Source of the DNA: Chrysoperla carnea
Taxonomy: Eukaryota > Arthropoda > Insecta > Neuroptera > Chrysopidae
NCBI RefSeq assembly: GCF_905475395.1
Contig: NC_058337.1
Location: forward strand, 102,294,368-102,358,367
DNA length: 64,000 nucleotides
Reading direction: 5' to 3'
The first letter of the stretch is position 1. Every line of letters begins with the position of its first letter. The position numbers and the translations under genes are program-made. Under the pieces are notes generated by a model. The model did not search any database, was not told the origin of the DNA, and worked only from the letters and a program-made list of their open reading frames with translations. Positions 36,204 to 47,927 of this stretch are shown in pieces.

Positions 36204-39200
36204 TTTTTAATAATTTTTTTTTTGTTAAAATACTCTTTAAAAAATTTTAATAATGAGGTTACTCTATTGTTTCATAAAAACATAAATTTGTAATATTTAT
36301 TTTTATGAAAGTTTGACAGATTTTCTAACAAATATTTTGTCAAACTTTTAATGAATTTTTTGAAATGAATTTTTTAATTTTTCTTTATAAAATATGCTCA
36401 TTAAATTTCAATAAATGATTTAACAAAATGAAAAATTATGTATACACTTTTTTATTTACTACACATGCGTCATTCTAAACTTATTTTCATTTTTATTTGC
36501 ACATTCGTATGTTTCATGTTGTGCGCGTGATCTTCAAACGCATTTTTCATTATGGCGCTAATTGTGGCGGTTTATTTTAAAAATATTATTCTATTAATGT
36601 AAAATTATTTTTCGCTTTCTATAATAATTTTCTGTTGTAATAATTATAGTTACAAAACTAATGATTTCTACGATAAACATCTCAAATTTTTTCAACCAGT
36701 TCAGATGCATAACATAATTTTCAACCGTGAAAGTTTAAAGAATAGTAAATAATCTGCACAAAGAAAGGTACGAGAAATAGAAATCAGTCAAACGAAATAG
36801 TGACGGATTGATTTTATTATACAAAGTGGTTCCAAAAAAAGTAACGTATCATATTGTTGAATTATTTTGACCATTTTGGTTGCAAAAAGTAATCTATGTA
36901 ATTATGTATTATTTAAATGTAATTATTAAATATTGTTGACATAGATATTTCACTGTGATATTATTTTATAAGAAGTTAATTATTACAAATTTATTCACAT
37001 TTTTCATTTTAATTTACCCGATAGCTAGCGTTTTAACAATCTTTCAGGGCCTTCTCAAATCGAATGAAGTACGTATTTAAAAAACTAAATATTTTCAATA
37101 GAGATTTCGAAAAAACTGAAAAATTTGCAGGTTTAGTCTCACCTCCCGTTAAATTGTAAGGCTCATTACGCTTATTTTTTAAACTGCATTATGTTCAACA
37201 TTTGTGTTAAATTTTGTTTAGCCAATATCACTTTTAAGAATCTAACGATTTCTGGTATGTTAAATCTCTTAAATCGTTTAGATTACAGAGTGTGTGCAAA
37301 AAATAATCATACTTACCTATTAGATACATAAATTCGAAAAACAGTACCTTCCTTCTGAAACAAACACTGTTTTAAATCTTTATTATAACACCATGCAGAA
37401 CAAGATTTTTGAAATTTTGGAAATGTTTGATATTCAAGGTGTTTCATTTTAAATGAACCAGGTATTTTTCTCCTTGGGATTACATTTTTAGAAAAGATGT
37501 TTCGTAACAAAGTTGATTCATAGGCCAGGAAAAATCATGAAAATATGAAAAAAGGAAAATATTTAAATTTAGGCAAAAAATGTTAGCTAAGCAACCGGTA
37601 TATACTTGTAGGAATGATCGTTAATGGTGTATTAAGCATTTGGCGGAGTAGGCAACTGCGTAGGGTCCACGGAGAAAGGTTAAAAGAGAAAAGACACATG
37701 GGGGCGCCAAATTGATTTGGTGAAGAGTAAAAACAAAAGAAAAGACAATTTTTTTTACGAATGTTAAAAAAAACCGGTACCGACTGATTTTTGCACCCCG
37801 GCTTGTGGACCTTGACATATGGTTAATCCGGTACTGTTAACTAGAATAAAGCTCGAATTAAAATACCCCCACAAACTATTTTCTTTCGTTTATTGTATTG
37901 CATTTGACAATAATAAAGTTAAAATTAAAACAACCGCGTCTTATTTTACTCACATATGCATTTATCGGCTTGAAATGACTATAAAGAGGTGCCCCGCGAA
38001 TTTCATTGCCAAAAAAACGGGAACTTTTCCGGAAACCAAAGTTAAATGAGTGGCCTTGCGAGTAATATGTAAATGTTTCCCCTTTATATGTAAATAAGCC
38101 CTGAAGTTGCAACGACGATTAATAATGATTCGTTTAAAATGAAAAATGAACAAGAAACGTTAATTTAATAATTTTTAATCGTACATTTAAAAAGACATTG
38201 TTAAAAAATTAAAATCTATATACACTTATTATAAATATTACATGGCTTAAAAAATTAATAAAGAAGTTCATCAATTATTTACAAAAGGTTTTAAAAGCAA
38301 ATATATTTTTTAGATATTAATTCATGTTTTTTTTTTGCCTTTTTGTTTGTTTATTTTTTCTTTTTTTTTTTTTGTTTTGTTTAATATAGGTTGTACTTGT
38401 GAAATGATATTTTCAGCTGATATTTTCTGAGAGACTGAGAAATCATATTGCACTAGAATATTTATTAGATATTTTTCTAAATAAGGCGCACGATTGCATA
38501 TTTTTCTTTTTAAATTTATTGTGAAATATTTTTGAGAGAAATGGCAAAAAAATATGATATATGAAGATCAAAGGGTTACATATCGTTGTTTTTAAGCATA
38601 AACTCAAAACCATTGTTAAAATTGAAAAAATTAGAAACTCTTGAATTTCGGAAAAATAATTAGGTAAGTATAGCAGCCCTAGCTTGAGAGATGTAGCGAA
38701 GAATTTTGTTTAGGTGTTTCTTACGGGTTTAATTTTTCATCATTATAATCTTTTAATGTTTAAAAATATGTAAGGAGCCATTACAATTGGCAGATTCATA
38801 CTTATGATGACCATGAAATAAGCATTTATTTAAACATTGGTGAAAATTCGAAATTTTATTTCAAGTAAAATTTAGTTTTATGCCAGACATTTATTGTCCG
38901 ATTTACAAATTCGCACACAAAAGATCTTGCAGAATCCATTTCAAACTAACACATATTTACAATCACACTAATCTCATTTAAACAGCCATAAGTGGTTTAG
39001 TTTTAAGCATTTGAATCAAAAACAATGCCCAGAATTGTCAGTTGGTTTTTATTGACGAGTAAACCGGGTCGTTTCAATATCGGTAGTCGGTCAAGTTTCA
39101 ATTGTATATCAATGATTGCGTCTAACTGAACTAGGTGCTTAGTAGCGCTCAGTTATTACCAGAAACTCATCGATAATTCATTTTTTCTGATACATGGAGT

Positions 39201-39711
39201 GTCGTTACTAATTGAGCGCTAGCGATCGCTCAGTTCGACTGTCAATTTAGAGTTGCCTGTTATTCCCCTAAGGATTGAAGATCTTTCTGGAGCGTAGGTA
39301 TATAGACCTACAATAAAGAAATCAATTCCTCTTAGACAGCACGTAAGGCTTTTTCAACCCAAATCTTTACCTTGCTGAGCGGTACCCAGATTTGTAACAT
39401 GAAGATTACAGTGGAGGACATATCAGCATTTTCTCTAACAATAAAGCAGCACTTCTGGAATTAGTCAATCAAACTATGGGTTTTTTTTATTGCAAAGTTA
39501 GAAATGTAAAACACTTAAAAAAAATTCTTCACTAGCTCTCAGATTATTATAAAAAATTGATGTTAAGTTTTGTAATAACAGTAACTGCACTTTACTGAAC
39601 TATGTTGGAAAAAATTTTAAACAAATATATTAAAAAAAGTCTTTTTTAATATTTCAATACTTATAAATTGGATGCACTATTTGATTATTGATTATTAGAT
39701 GCAGTGTAGTC
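36204..39711. other. 5' flank of the DNAJA2-like gene and AT-rich spacer
   Basis: Must include the gene's 5' UTR and promoter, but no TATA or heat-shock element array could be identified with confidence. A small palindrome, AGTTTGACA...TGTCAAACT, sits at about 36310-36348. A GC-richer patch near 37630-37700 looks like a degraded transposon. A long T-rich tract lies at 38325-38385. Confidence 0.4.
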
Positions 39712-39976
39712 GCGATAATCCGACAAACGTTTTGCAAGCCGGTGTCGAATTATCGAATATGTCGGACTATAGAGTACTGCCATCAACTCCCTGCAGCCCG
39801 GAACATTAAAAAAAACAAAGTATCTTGTAATCCGACAAATTACACATCCAAGTTATAAGATTTCAACCATTTTCTCACTTTAGGTGCAAAGTATCCTTGT
39901 ATTTATAATAAATCTGTATTGTAATTATTGTTATATGTCGGATTACAAGGGTCTCCGCATTACTGCGGTTCTACTG
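39712..39976. mobile_element. pogo/Tigger-like MITE relic
   Basis: The left end CAGTGTAGTCGCGATAATCC followed by GACA and the inverted right end (CAGTAGAACCGCAGTAATGC on the minus strand, next to TA) resemble the CAGTAGAACC...TAATCCGACA ends of pogo-type elements. Inner CTTGTAATCCGACA blocks repeat in both orientations. No transposase frame in about 265 bp. Confidence 0.55.
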
Positions 39977-39979
39977 TAA

Positions 39980-41475
39980 TTAGATATACATGTTAAAATC
40001 TAGAAAACGCTTCCTTATAATCAGTTGAAGAAATTCAACTGATCAACAACGACTCAATAAAAAAATAAGTATTTCAATCAACACGAAATAAGTATTTCAG
40101 TATCAAATTCCGCCAGAATTTGAAAAAGTAATCACAAAATAGTATAAAAAAGAACAAGCGTCAAGGAAAATCCATGTTGTCTTTTACATAATAATGACAT
40201 AAACATAAATCGAACAATTTTGAGAATATATAAACAAAATCGGGTGTCCCAAACCACCAATACACTCCTTAATTTTGAAATATATCGTTGAATGTGAATC
40301 TGACAATCTCTTATTATTAAATCGGACATGCAAAATCGATTGGCCATGTTATCTTTCTTTTTTTAACTCATTCCATGGCTGGCAACTGGCAAAAATTATG
40401 TACCTTTAATTTAGAAATTTATTTATTATAAAAATATTATCAACTGTTGTTGGGCAATGTTTTTCTTAAAACAAAAACATCCCAACAATAGTTATTATTT
40501 ATATTATAAGGGACAACTTTCTAATTTAAAGTATTACTCTTAGCAGATATTAGAAAGAGTCTGAATAAGCTATTTTCGGCCGAAATTGAAAACATGTCCA
40601 ATCCATACGACATGACAAATTTCCTACTGAAATATTTAAGGTTTCAATTTCAAGATAAGATTGATTCTTGGTGAAAGTAATTAGAGGGCACTATAAGTTG
40701 ATAAGTTGTTAATCGATAGCAAAAAATTCTTACAGAATATGTGTGCAAAAAAAACATTTTATAGTTATTTTGACCATTTTGCTGGATCCTTTTCGATTCA
40801 CTTCAATCGAAATTAAATTAAATTTTGTATGTATGTCAATAAGTGAGTTAGGTAGGTATTAATTACTTCATTTAAGCTCCAACCACACTATTTTTAAAGT
40901 CTTAACATCAATATTTTAGAATAGTTGGATTAAAAAATAAAATCTAATTCCATAACAGCTTTGCTTAATAGAATTCACTTAGTTTTATTTGAGAACCTAA
41001 TTGATACTTCTCCGTAATATTTCAATTTAGTATGGTTAATATGCCTTTTGTTAGAGGTAGATTCAAATAAAAAAAATTTCAAATAAAAACGAAATACTGT
41101 TAAACGTCACTAGGTAGATTATCTGAGTATTATATCGGCCACCATTAGATTTGAACTTAACTATTCCAATAGGTAATCAGGGGAGATGTTTTTTAAATGT
41201 ACACTACCTACCTTTTATGGATTACACAAAAAGAGATGTTTTTCATACCGTGTTGGATTTCAAATCCTATGGAGGCCGTTACAAAATTCATCTATATATA
41301 TAATAATCATTTTTATATAAAACTTTTTTCACACAATTATCGAGCAAGTTTAAACACTGTAATTCAGCTTTTTTTTTTACTACAGGCAAAATAGGATTTT
41401 TTGTATTTACACGTAGAGGCACAAAAAGCGAGACAATGTTTATATTATAGTTCAGTAAAATAATACATTGTGGTA
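39980..41475. other. Spacer, nothing recognised
   Basis: AT-rich sequence. The small frames carry no domain signature. Confidence 0.4.
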
Positions 41476-42914
41476 TGCAAAAGGTCGGGTAGTTTTGATT
41501 TTTTCCTATGTTGTTAGTGTTAGGTCCATGACTTAAAATCCAAGTTTTCCACCTCGGGGTGCCAATGCGCGCCGCGGGGCGCGCCACTTTTTAATGAAAT
41601 ATCGAAAATTTGACCATTCCTAAGTGAAATCTTGCGAACGGTTTATTTTACAGAAATATTATTTTAATAAATTAAAGGGTAATAAATTTGTGACAGTTTA
41701 AGCCCAACACCAGGTTTGTAGCGTAAATAATGGCTGAAATACAAACCTTCAAAATCAACCAATTTTTCAAAGATTTGTGAAAATCGTGATTTTTTAAAAA
41801 TATTTCCACAATATAATTGTTTAAATCAAACGCCGTATAATTAATTTAATTGTGTATGTTAGTTTATTTGCTATAAAAGAATAAAAGAAAGTATTAATAA
41901 AATTATGAAAGAAAGAATGAAAAGTGTGTTTGTAGGAGTTATATATTAACATTTTTTTATCAATGAATGTCCTATTTAGTTAAAACAATACAGTACACTT
42001 TGGAAGTATTTGTTACAAATAACGATAACAGTATCTATTTAAAGTTTTCGCATTTTTGATGGGCCAGGATGGTAATGCTCAAGCTCTGCCTGATGCTCCT
42101 TGTTCTCTTCATCCAGTGGAAAATTTAACTCTCCTATATCTTCATTTTTAGAGTTATTTATTGACGCCAGCATGTCGTCTTCGTCTTCAAAGCTCCCCTC
42201 AAACGGATTTATTTCCGAAACGTTTTCGCAAGATTCTCCTAGAGAACAGGTGCATAGAGAAGAACATATAAGACCAGCTTTACGGCAACCACATGAGTTC
42301 TTGCACGCTTTCTTACAATTGCAAGATATCATTTTAAGAAGGGATTCAGGAGCTGCATCTCTGTCCATTTTGAGGGGAGAGAGCCCAAATCTGGTAGATA
42401 CCCAGCCCCATTCAAGAGGGTTTTTCTCTTGACCTAGCCACTTCTGTATCTTAAAAATGATACTTTTAAGCAATAACCATGCACGAACATTCAGATCATT
42501 TTAAACAACAAATCTGACAATAACATGACAATAGAATTAATTTGTTTTTACTAAACTACTAACACCCAGCTGATCAATTAATAATGCAGGTTTACCAACC
42601 TATATCATTGATCCCAATTATCTTAGTTAATTTATTTTGAAGATCTATAATTCAGCCATTATTTACGCTAAAAACCTGGTGTTGGGCTTAAACTGTCACA
42701 AATTTATTACCCTTTAATTTATTAAAATAATATTTTCTGTAAAATAAACCGTTCGCGAGATTTCACTTAGGAATGGTCAAATTTTCGATATTTCATTAAA
42801 AAGTGGCGCGCCCCGCGGCGCGCCTTGGCACCCCGAGGTGGAAAACTTGGATTTTAAGTCATGGGCTCAACACTAACAACATATCCAAAAATCAAAACTA
42901 CCCGACCTTTTGCA
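41476..42914 (-). mobile_element. Long-TIR DNA transposon derivative encoding a CXC-like protein
   Basis: Left arm 41476-41738 and right arm 42651-42914 are near-identical inverted repeats of about 263 bp, starting TGCAAAAGGTCGGGTAGTTT. Differences are few and scattered. Each arm carries a GC-rich near-palindrome (GCGCGCCGCGGGGCGCGCC at 41567). The core of about 910 bp holds the minus-strand 144-codon frame. No catalytic transposase domain is present, so this looks like an internally deleted copy of a larger element. No target duplication could be settled. Confidence 0.8.
42039..42473 (-). CDS. Transposon-borne protein with CXC-like cysteine motif (3' part)
   Basis: A 144-codon frame inside the long-TIR element. 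Seen: a KWLGQEKNPLEWGW block (residues 11-24), then RDAAPESLLKMISCNCKKAC (38-57), with cysteines at 51, 53, 57, 61, 63, 70, 74, 76 and 82. The spacing C-x-C-x3-C-x3-C-x-C-x6-C-x3-C-x-C-x5-C resembles half of a Tesmin/TSO1-type CXC domain. An acidic tail follows, ending in a basic PSKMRKL. I recall similar WGW...AAPE...cysteine-rich tails in unclassified repeat-borne proteins of animals, so this is probably the C-terminal part of a longer protein whose upstream coding region is deleted. The function (DNA binding?) is inference. The frame itself is uninterrupted. Confidence 0.65.
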   Translation of the reverse strand: MLKSIIFKIQKWLGQEKNPLEWGWVSTRFGLSPLKMDRDAAPESLLKMISCNCKKACKNSCGCRKAGLICSSLCTCSLGESCENVSEINPFEGSFEDEDDMLASINNSKNEDIGELNFPLDEENKEHQAELEHYHPGPSKMRKL

Positions 42915-43029
42915 CAGCAACCCCATATTTTCATACATATTTACTGGATTATTATAGATCACTCAATGTATTATGTATATTAGGGGCAAGAACATATATA
43001 ATGACATAAAAAATTTTGTGCCGAGCTGT

Positions 43030-43280
43030 AATGGGCCGTGGCTGACCTTAAGACACCTATCTGGGCTCGGTCTAGACATCGAGCGTTGTGTACTTTCTAC
43101 TGCGCATCAGGAAGTTTAAGTTTTGCAATGGTAAAGAAGGTGAATCATCGCCTCTTCCCATTCTTCATGATGACAGTTCCTACAATAGTCGTAATTTACT
43201 AGAATTCCTAAGCCTACTGCTTGTTTTCTTAACAGCTTGTAATACGAATTACTAGCTTGAAATCCATCAAAGTTGGAGCG
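43030..43280 (-). pseudogene. Degenerate LINE tail, inverted copy
   Basis: On the minus strand this matches the C-terminal knuckle part of the LINE relic at 1620-2275 (TACGACTATTGTAGGAACTG encodes a YCRNCH-like string). Frameshifted, without the SSKWFME end. Probably an old fragment. Confidence 0.55.
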
Positions 43281-43289
43281 ATTTGAGAA

Positions 43290-46171
43290 TAATCGTAATC
43301 TTTATAGGTGTTTTAAATGAAAATAAGTCAAGTTTTAGATTGATGTTGCGATTGGAACTTATGATTCACAATCTAAGCGAATTTTTACTGAAAATTCTGG
43401 AAGAAGATAAACCTTCTTCATCCAAAACGAATTACTTACTTAATGAACCTGTATGGCCTGAATAAAATTGATATTGTGTAATAAGATCTTAAAAATTTAA
43501 AAATTGTCCCACTTTTTATGCCGATCAGTAAAGATCGATTTAGTCGAAGTACATAATACAATAAGAAATTGCTAATTAATTTCATGCTTTTTTTGATTAT
43601 AACGACTAAAATTTTACATTAAACTTAGTTCCTAAAAAAAAATCAACTATAATGCCTGTATTATTTTCATTTAAGTCCTAAAAGTCTAAATTTTTATACT
43701 ACCTACCAATAAATAAAATAAAAAAAATAAAAATGCAACAAAATACGTAAATTTTCGAAATATCTATTTGAATATTAATAAAAACGTAAAACTAAAAATA
43801 GTAATCAATATACTTATTTAAAAAAAATAAATACAATAATAATTAATATAAAAAAATGACATCATAATTTAATTTTTTTGCAATTGATTTGGATTTTATT
43901 CTATTTGCGAGTTTTACGCATATGCCTATTTACATTAAAATAACTATTAGGTTTGCTCTGATTGTCCAAAATAACAACTTTCAATGTTCCAATCAATCCA
44001 ATCGACATGCAATTATGTAAATTAATTTGTTTAAGCAATGGGTCTTTCGTGGGAATATATTCCAATTTTCATACTCTTTGGAATATTGATTCAGCCCAAT
44101 AGGCTTAGAACAAAATAAATAATAACGCCTTTTTAAAAAATTAAAATTAACATTTTAGAAGTTAGAAATATAAATTGAAATTGACCAAAATTCAAAAGCA
44201 CGACTCTTCAGCCGTTCCAGAAAAATGATTTTAATAAAATTTGTAATTTTGCATGCATACAGTAATTTTTATTTAAGCTACTAAATGTCAGGAGAGACCA
44301 CTTATTGAGTTTACTAATTTAAAAAAAAAAAAAAGCCTCTTATTTTTCTTTTCTTTTGTATATATTCGTTTCCGAAATATTGAAAACATATTTTTCAAAA
44401 TGGAGATTGCAGCAATCCCTAGGTGAGGGTGAAAACTTATGTTTATTGTCCATTAGATTAAACATACTCCAGTTAAAAAAATTGTTAATTTAATGGTAAT
44501 AAAAAAATTTTATCTTACAAAGATTTAAACCGTAAAATGTGCTATTTTATTTTATTTTTTTCACTTTGTTTTGGACGACTATTTACATTGCATAATATTA
44601 ATTCCTTAAATATAATTGTAAACGATAATAGAAAATTAAAATATTTTATTTAAACGAAAAGTAACAAATAAATGACAAATTTGTTTGTAAAATTGACATT
44701 ATAAATAATCTTCACCATCGTGGGCATGTAAAAATTTTGTACATACATTATGTTGGATTGAAAGTCGGTATTCACCATATTTAAATTGTATCAAAATGTC
44801 CGAATACTTTACCTAATACTTATTATTTTAATGTAGTACACAATTGCAAAACAAAACATAATTTCATAAAGCTCAAATTTTAATCAACTCAAAATTATAG
44901 CTAGCAAGTAATTAGAAATAAAAGCAATCAAAGTTTACGCATGGGAAAATGATTGTTTAACACACTCACAATGCAATTCTTTTTTTATTAAAATTATTTT
45001 CTACTTCCCAAAGATTCGTGTTTAGCCTTCGGATTTAAAAAGACCATTATCTATGATTTATCCTCTTACATGCCACTCAAATTTTTTACTGCTCGAAAAT
45101 TTGATCTGATTATCATCAAAGCAAAGGTAAAGAATACAGAACTAAGACGAAATCTAAGTGCACGGACTACCCCACTTAATCTATAAAAAACTTTGTTTGA
45201 AAGTTTCATCTAACCTTAAAATGCATAAAAATTATCATTTTAGTCATTTCTTTTTTTTTTTGCAAACGTGGCCGAAAAAATTCGGACATAAAAGCCAAAA
45301 AAAAGAATATTTCCCAACTATAAATGTATTGAGAAATTGTCATTATTTTAACTTTCTCTACCGTTTGTTGAAGTCCTGCTGTTATAATTTGGACCACTTT
45401 GTATATATCACAAACTATCTACTCATTGAGATTTAGATCAATTAACAGTATTGAATTTGAACACCATTTATCCGTACGCTACTTACTTATCAATTTAATT
45501 TCAATTTTGTATTCTATCATGGAGATCATATCAAATATTCGACCTTAAAAAACGTAAATGTGAGATGTACAAAATTATTTTCAGTAATAATAAAATTAAA
45601 AAAATTATCACCATTCAGATTGCTTTATTAAAATATCTACCGTTCAGTTTAAAAATCTGAGCTTTATGATATTTTTTTTCTTCAATTTACAATTTTGATC
45701 AATTATTTCAATCTAACAATCATTTTTTTAAATCACGTAATACGTTTCGGTTTTTTTACTCAAATAAATTTATTTAAAAAAATTAAAACTGAAGAGTTTT
45801 TTAAAAAAAATACTTTTTAAAATTATAAATTTTAAAATAAGTTATTAACTAAGTTACATTTCTTCACTATATAATAAGAATTAAATGCAAATTATCTTCA
45901 TCATGTTTTTTTTTTTTTAATATTGACCTAATTCCTGTAAATTTGTAGATGTTGACATTTTTTGATTATTTTATTTATTATTAATTTCAATTAGGGTATT
46001 ATTTATCTGATAAATGGCTGAAAAGTAAATAGAATAGACTCTGGTTCTTAATTTCAAGCTTAGGCAAATTTTTGTTGAACAAGTAACTAAAGTGCTTCAA
46101 AATTACTTTACACTGCTTCGAAATTAACGCGTTACTTTAATAATTATAATATTCTTAATAATATAAACAAA
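43290..46171. other. Spacer, nothing recognised
   Basis: Extremely AT-rich sequence with several A-runs. Frames such as 45158-45436 are low-complexity without domains. Confidence 0.4.
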
Positions 46172-46473
46172 TTGAATGACAGGGAAGTTAGGCTTGGAAT
46201 ATCCAATCAGAATATTACATTTGATCCAGTTGAACGTTTCGTCCATTTATTGAGACTTTTTCAGCAACTACAAATTATAATTATCAAAATTTCCCTCAAA
46301 TACATAAAGAGTTAATAAAGAAGTAAATTGTTTTTTAAGTGATTACGTATTTGAGGTTACATTACAATTTTGATAAAATAATTGAAGAAGTCTCAATAAA
46401 CAGACGTAACTTTCAACTGGATCAAATGTAATGTTCTGATTTGATATTTCGAGTCCAATTTCCCTGTAATTGA
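46172..46473. mobile_element. Fold-back MITE, ~110-bp arms
   Basis: TGAATGACAGGGAAGTTAGG at the left is imperfectly inverted as AATTTCCCTGTAATTGA at the right. Inner blocks ACATTTGATCCAGTTGAA / AACTGGATCAAATGTAA and TTATTGAGACTTTTTCA / AGAAGTCTCAATAA continue the palindrome. No ORF. Confidence 0.75.
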
Positions 46474-46479
46474 CGAAAA

Positions 46480-47927
46480 GTTGATCCACGGACTAATAAA
46501 TGTATCGCTTCTCTTAATTTTAAGATTTAAAATCAACTGAGAAAAGGTCCTTTAATGGGTGCGTCCAATTTTCGATAGATCGAATACGATAAACATTGTA
46601 TTAGATATCTACTTGAAACACCAGCGTTTACATATTTCTGATTTGGTGAACATAGTGGAATTTCACACGGGTCGATTAATGGAAATTAGGTCATTTTATC
46701 CTGAAAATATTGCTATTAAAATTTTATAAAAATCACTGGTCATACAAAGACTAAAACAAATTATATACAACTATAAATATTTCAGTCAGTTTAAAAACTC
46801 TTCAATTATAAAATTTGTTTTTTTAATATTTTTCATTAAAAAATATAGAAAAAAAAAAACCAAAAATTTAATTATTTGTGTATATGTTTTTTTCGTATTT
46901 TTAATCAATGATTTTATTGACTTTAATGCAATTTTAATTTTATTTCCAAATTTTTAAATCTTAATTAAAGCACTCATCTTACTTAGTTGTCATTAATTTT
47001 GTGTAGATATACTCTTGGAGACTTCACGCATCCTTTCTTATGTTTTCTTGTTAAAAAAGATAATTTGAAATTGCACCATAACAATTGTGAATTCCGTTTG
47101 ATACATTCGATGATTTTCTAAATTGAAACACAAGCAATAATTAACGATTTCATGAGGATTTTGCTTTCACAAAGTTAAATAAAAATAAAGAACTAAAAGG
47201 CCTTTGCCCGCAAAGTCAAATGATCGAATGAACTGCTTCTCTGCTTCTCGCATTTTCAAAATAAACAAGAAAAACATAAGTTCAAGTCAGAAAATTATTC
47301 CTCCATCTTTTATTTTAATAACTTTCAAAGCTTGTTTCACCTCCAAAATCATAGAGAAAATTATTTTAATCAGAGATCAAAATGCGTAAACAATTTTCAT
47401 GATACCCTTTAATTTCTAAAGGTGTACTTATTAATGATATCATATGTTGACGGAGAGTCACTGTGACACTAGATTAACATTTTATAAACCATTAATTTAT
47501 CGGGGATATATTCGAATCAACCAAAATTATTTGCTCGTATGGTTTATGTCATATTGATCTACGAGCGCGTTAAATAGCCCTGCTGGCTTTGAAGTCATTT
47601 TTTGATTACCACTCAAAAATAAAAATTACATTAAAATCAACATCAGTGAATTTTTCATAGAATATTGTAAATATTTTAAAATAAAAAACATTTTTTTCTC
47701 ACATAATAATAAAAATGAATAATAACAAAACGCTCTTTTTCTATCCATCTTCTCTTACAATTAAATATAAAAAGCGTGTTAACGCACATCTTATGAAGAT
47801 ACAAACTAATGTTTGAATTGAACTTGTTCTTCAAATATAACAAAAATAAAATAAAAAATAGAATTGTTTGTTGTTTAAAAAATAAAATAAACGTATTGTA
47901 TATAATTATGTAATTAATAATTATATT
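46480..47927. other. 3' flank of Asx
   Basis: Probably contains the Asx 3' UTR. A minus-strand AATAAA-type signal occurs near 47310, about 600 bp past the stop, and is a possible but unproven polyadenylation site. No gene recognised. Confidence 0.35.

Noticed and set aside
37620-37820. GC-richer patch resembling a decayed hAT element (GGCGGAGTAGGCAACTGCG)
   Set aside because: Neither terminal repeat nor target duplication could be identified.
38325-38400. Long T-rich tract followed by TTAATATAG, like a splice acceptor
   Set aside because: No open reading frame or paired donor supports an exon; such tracts are common in this DNA.
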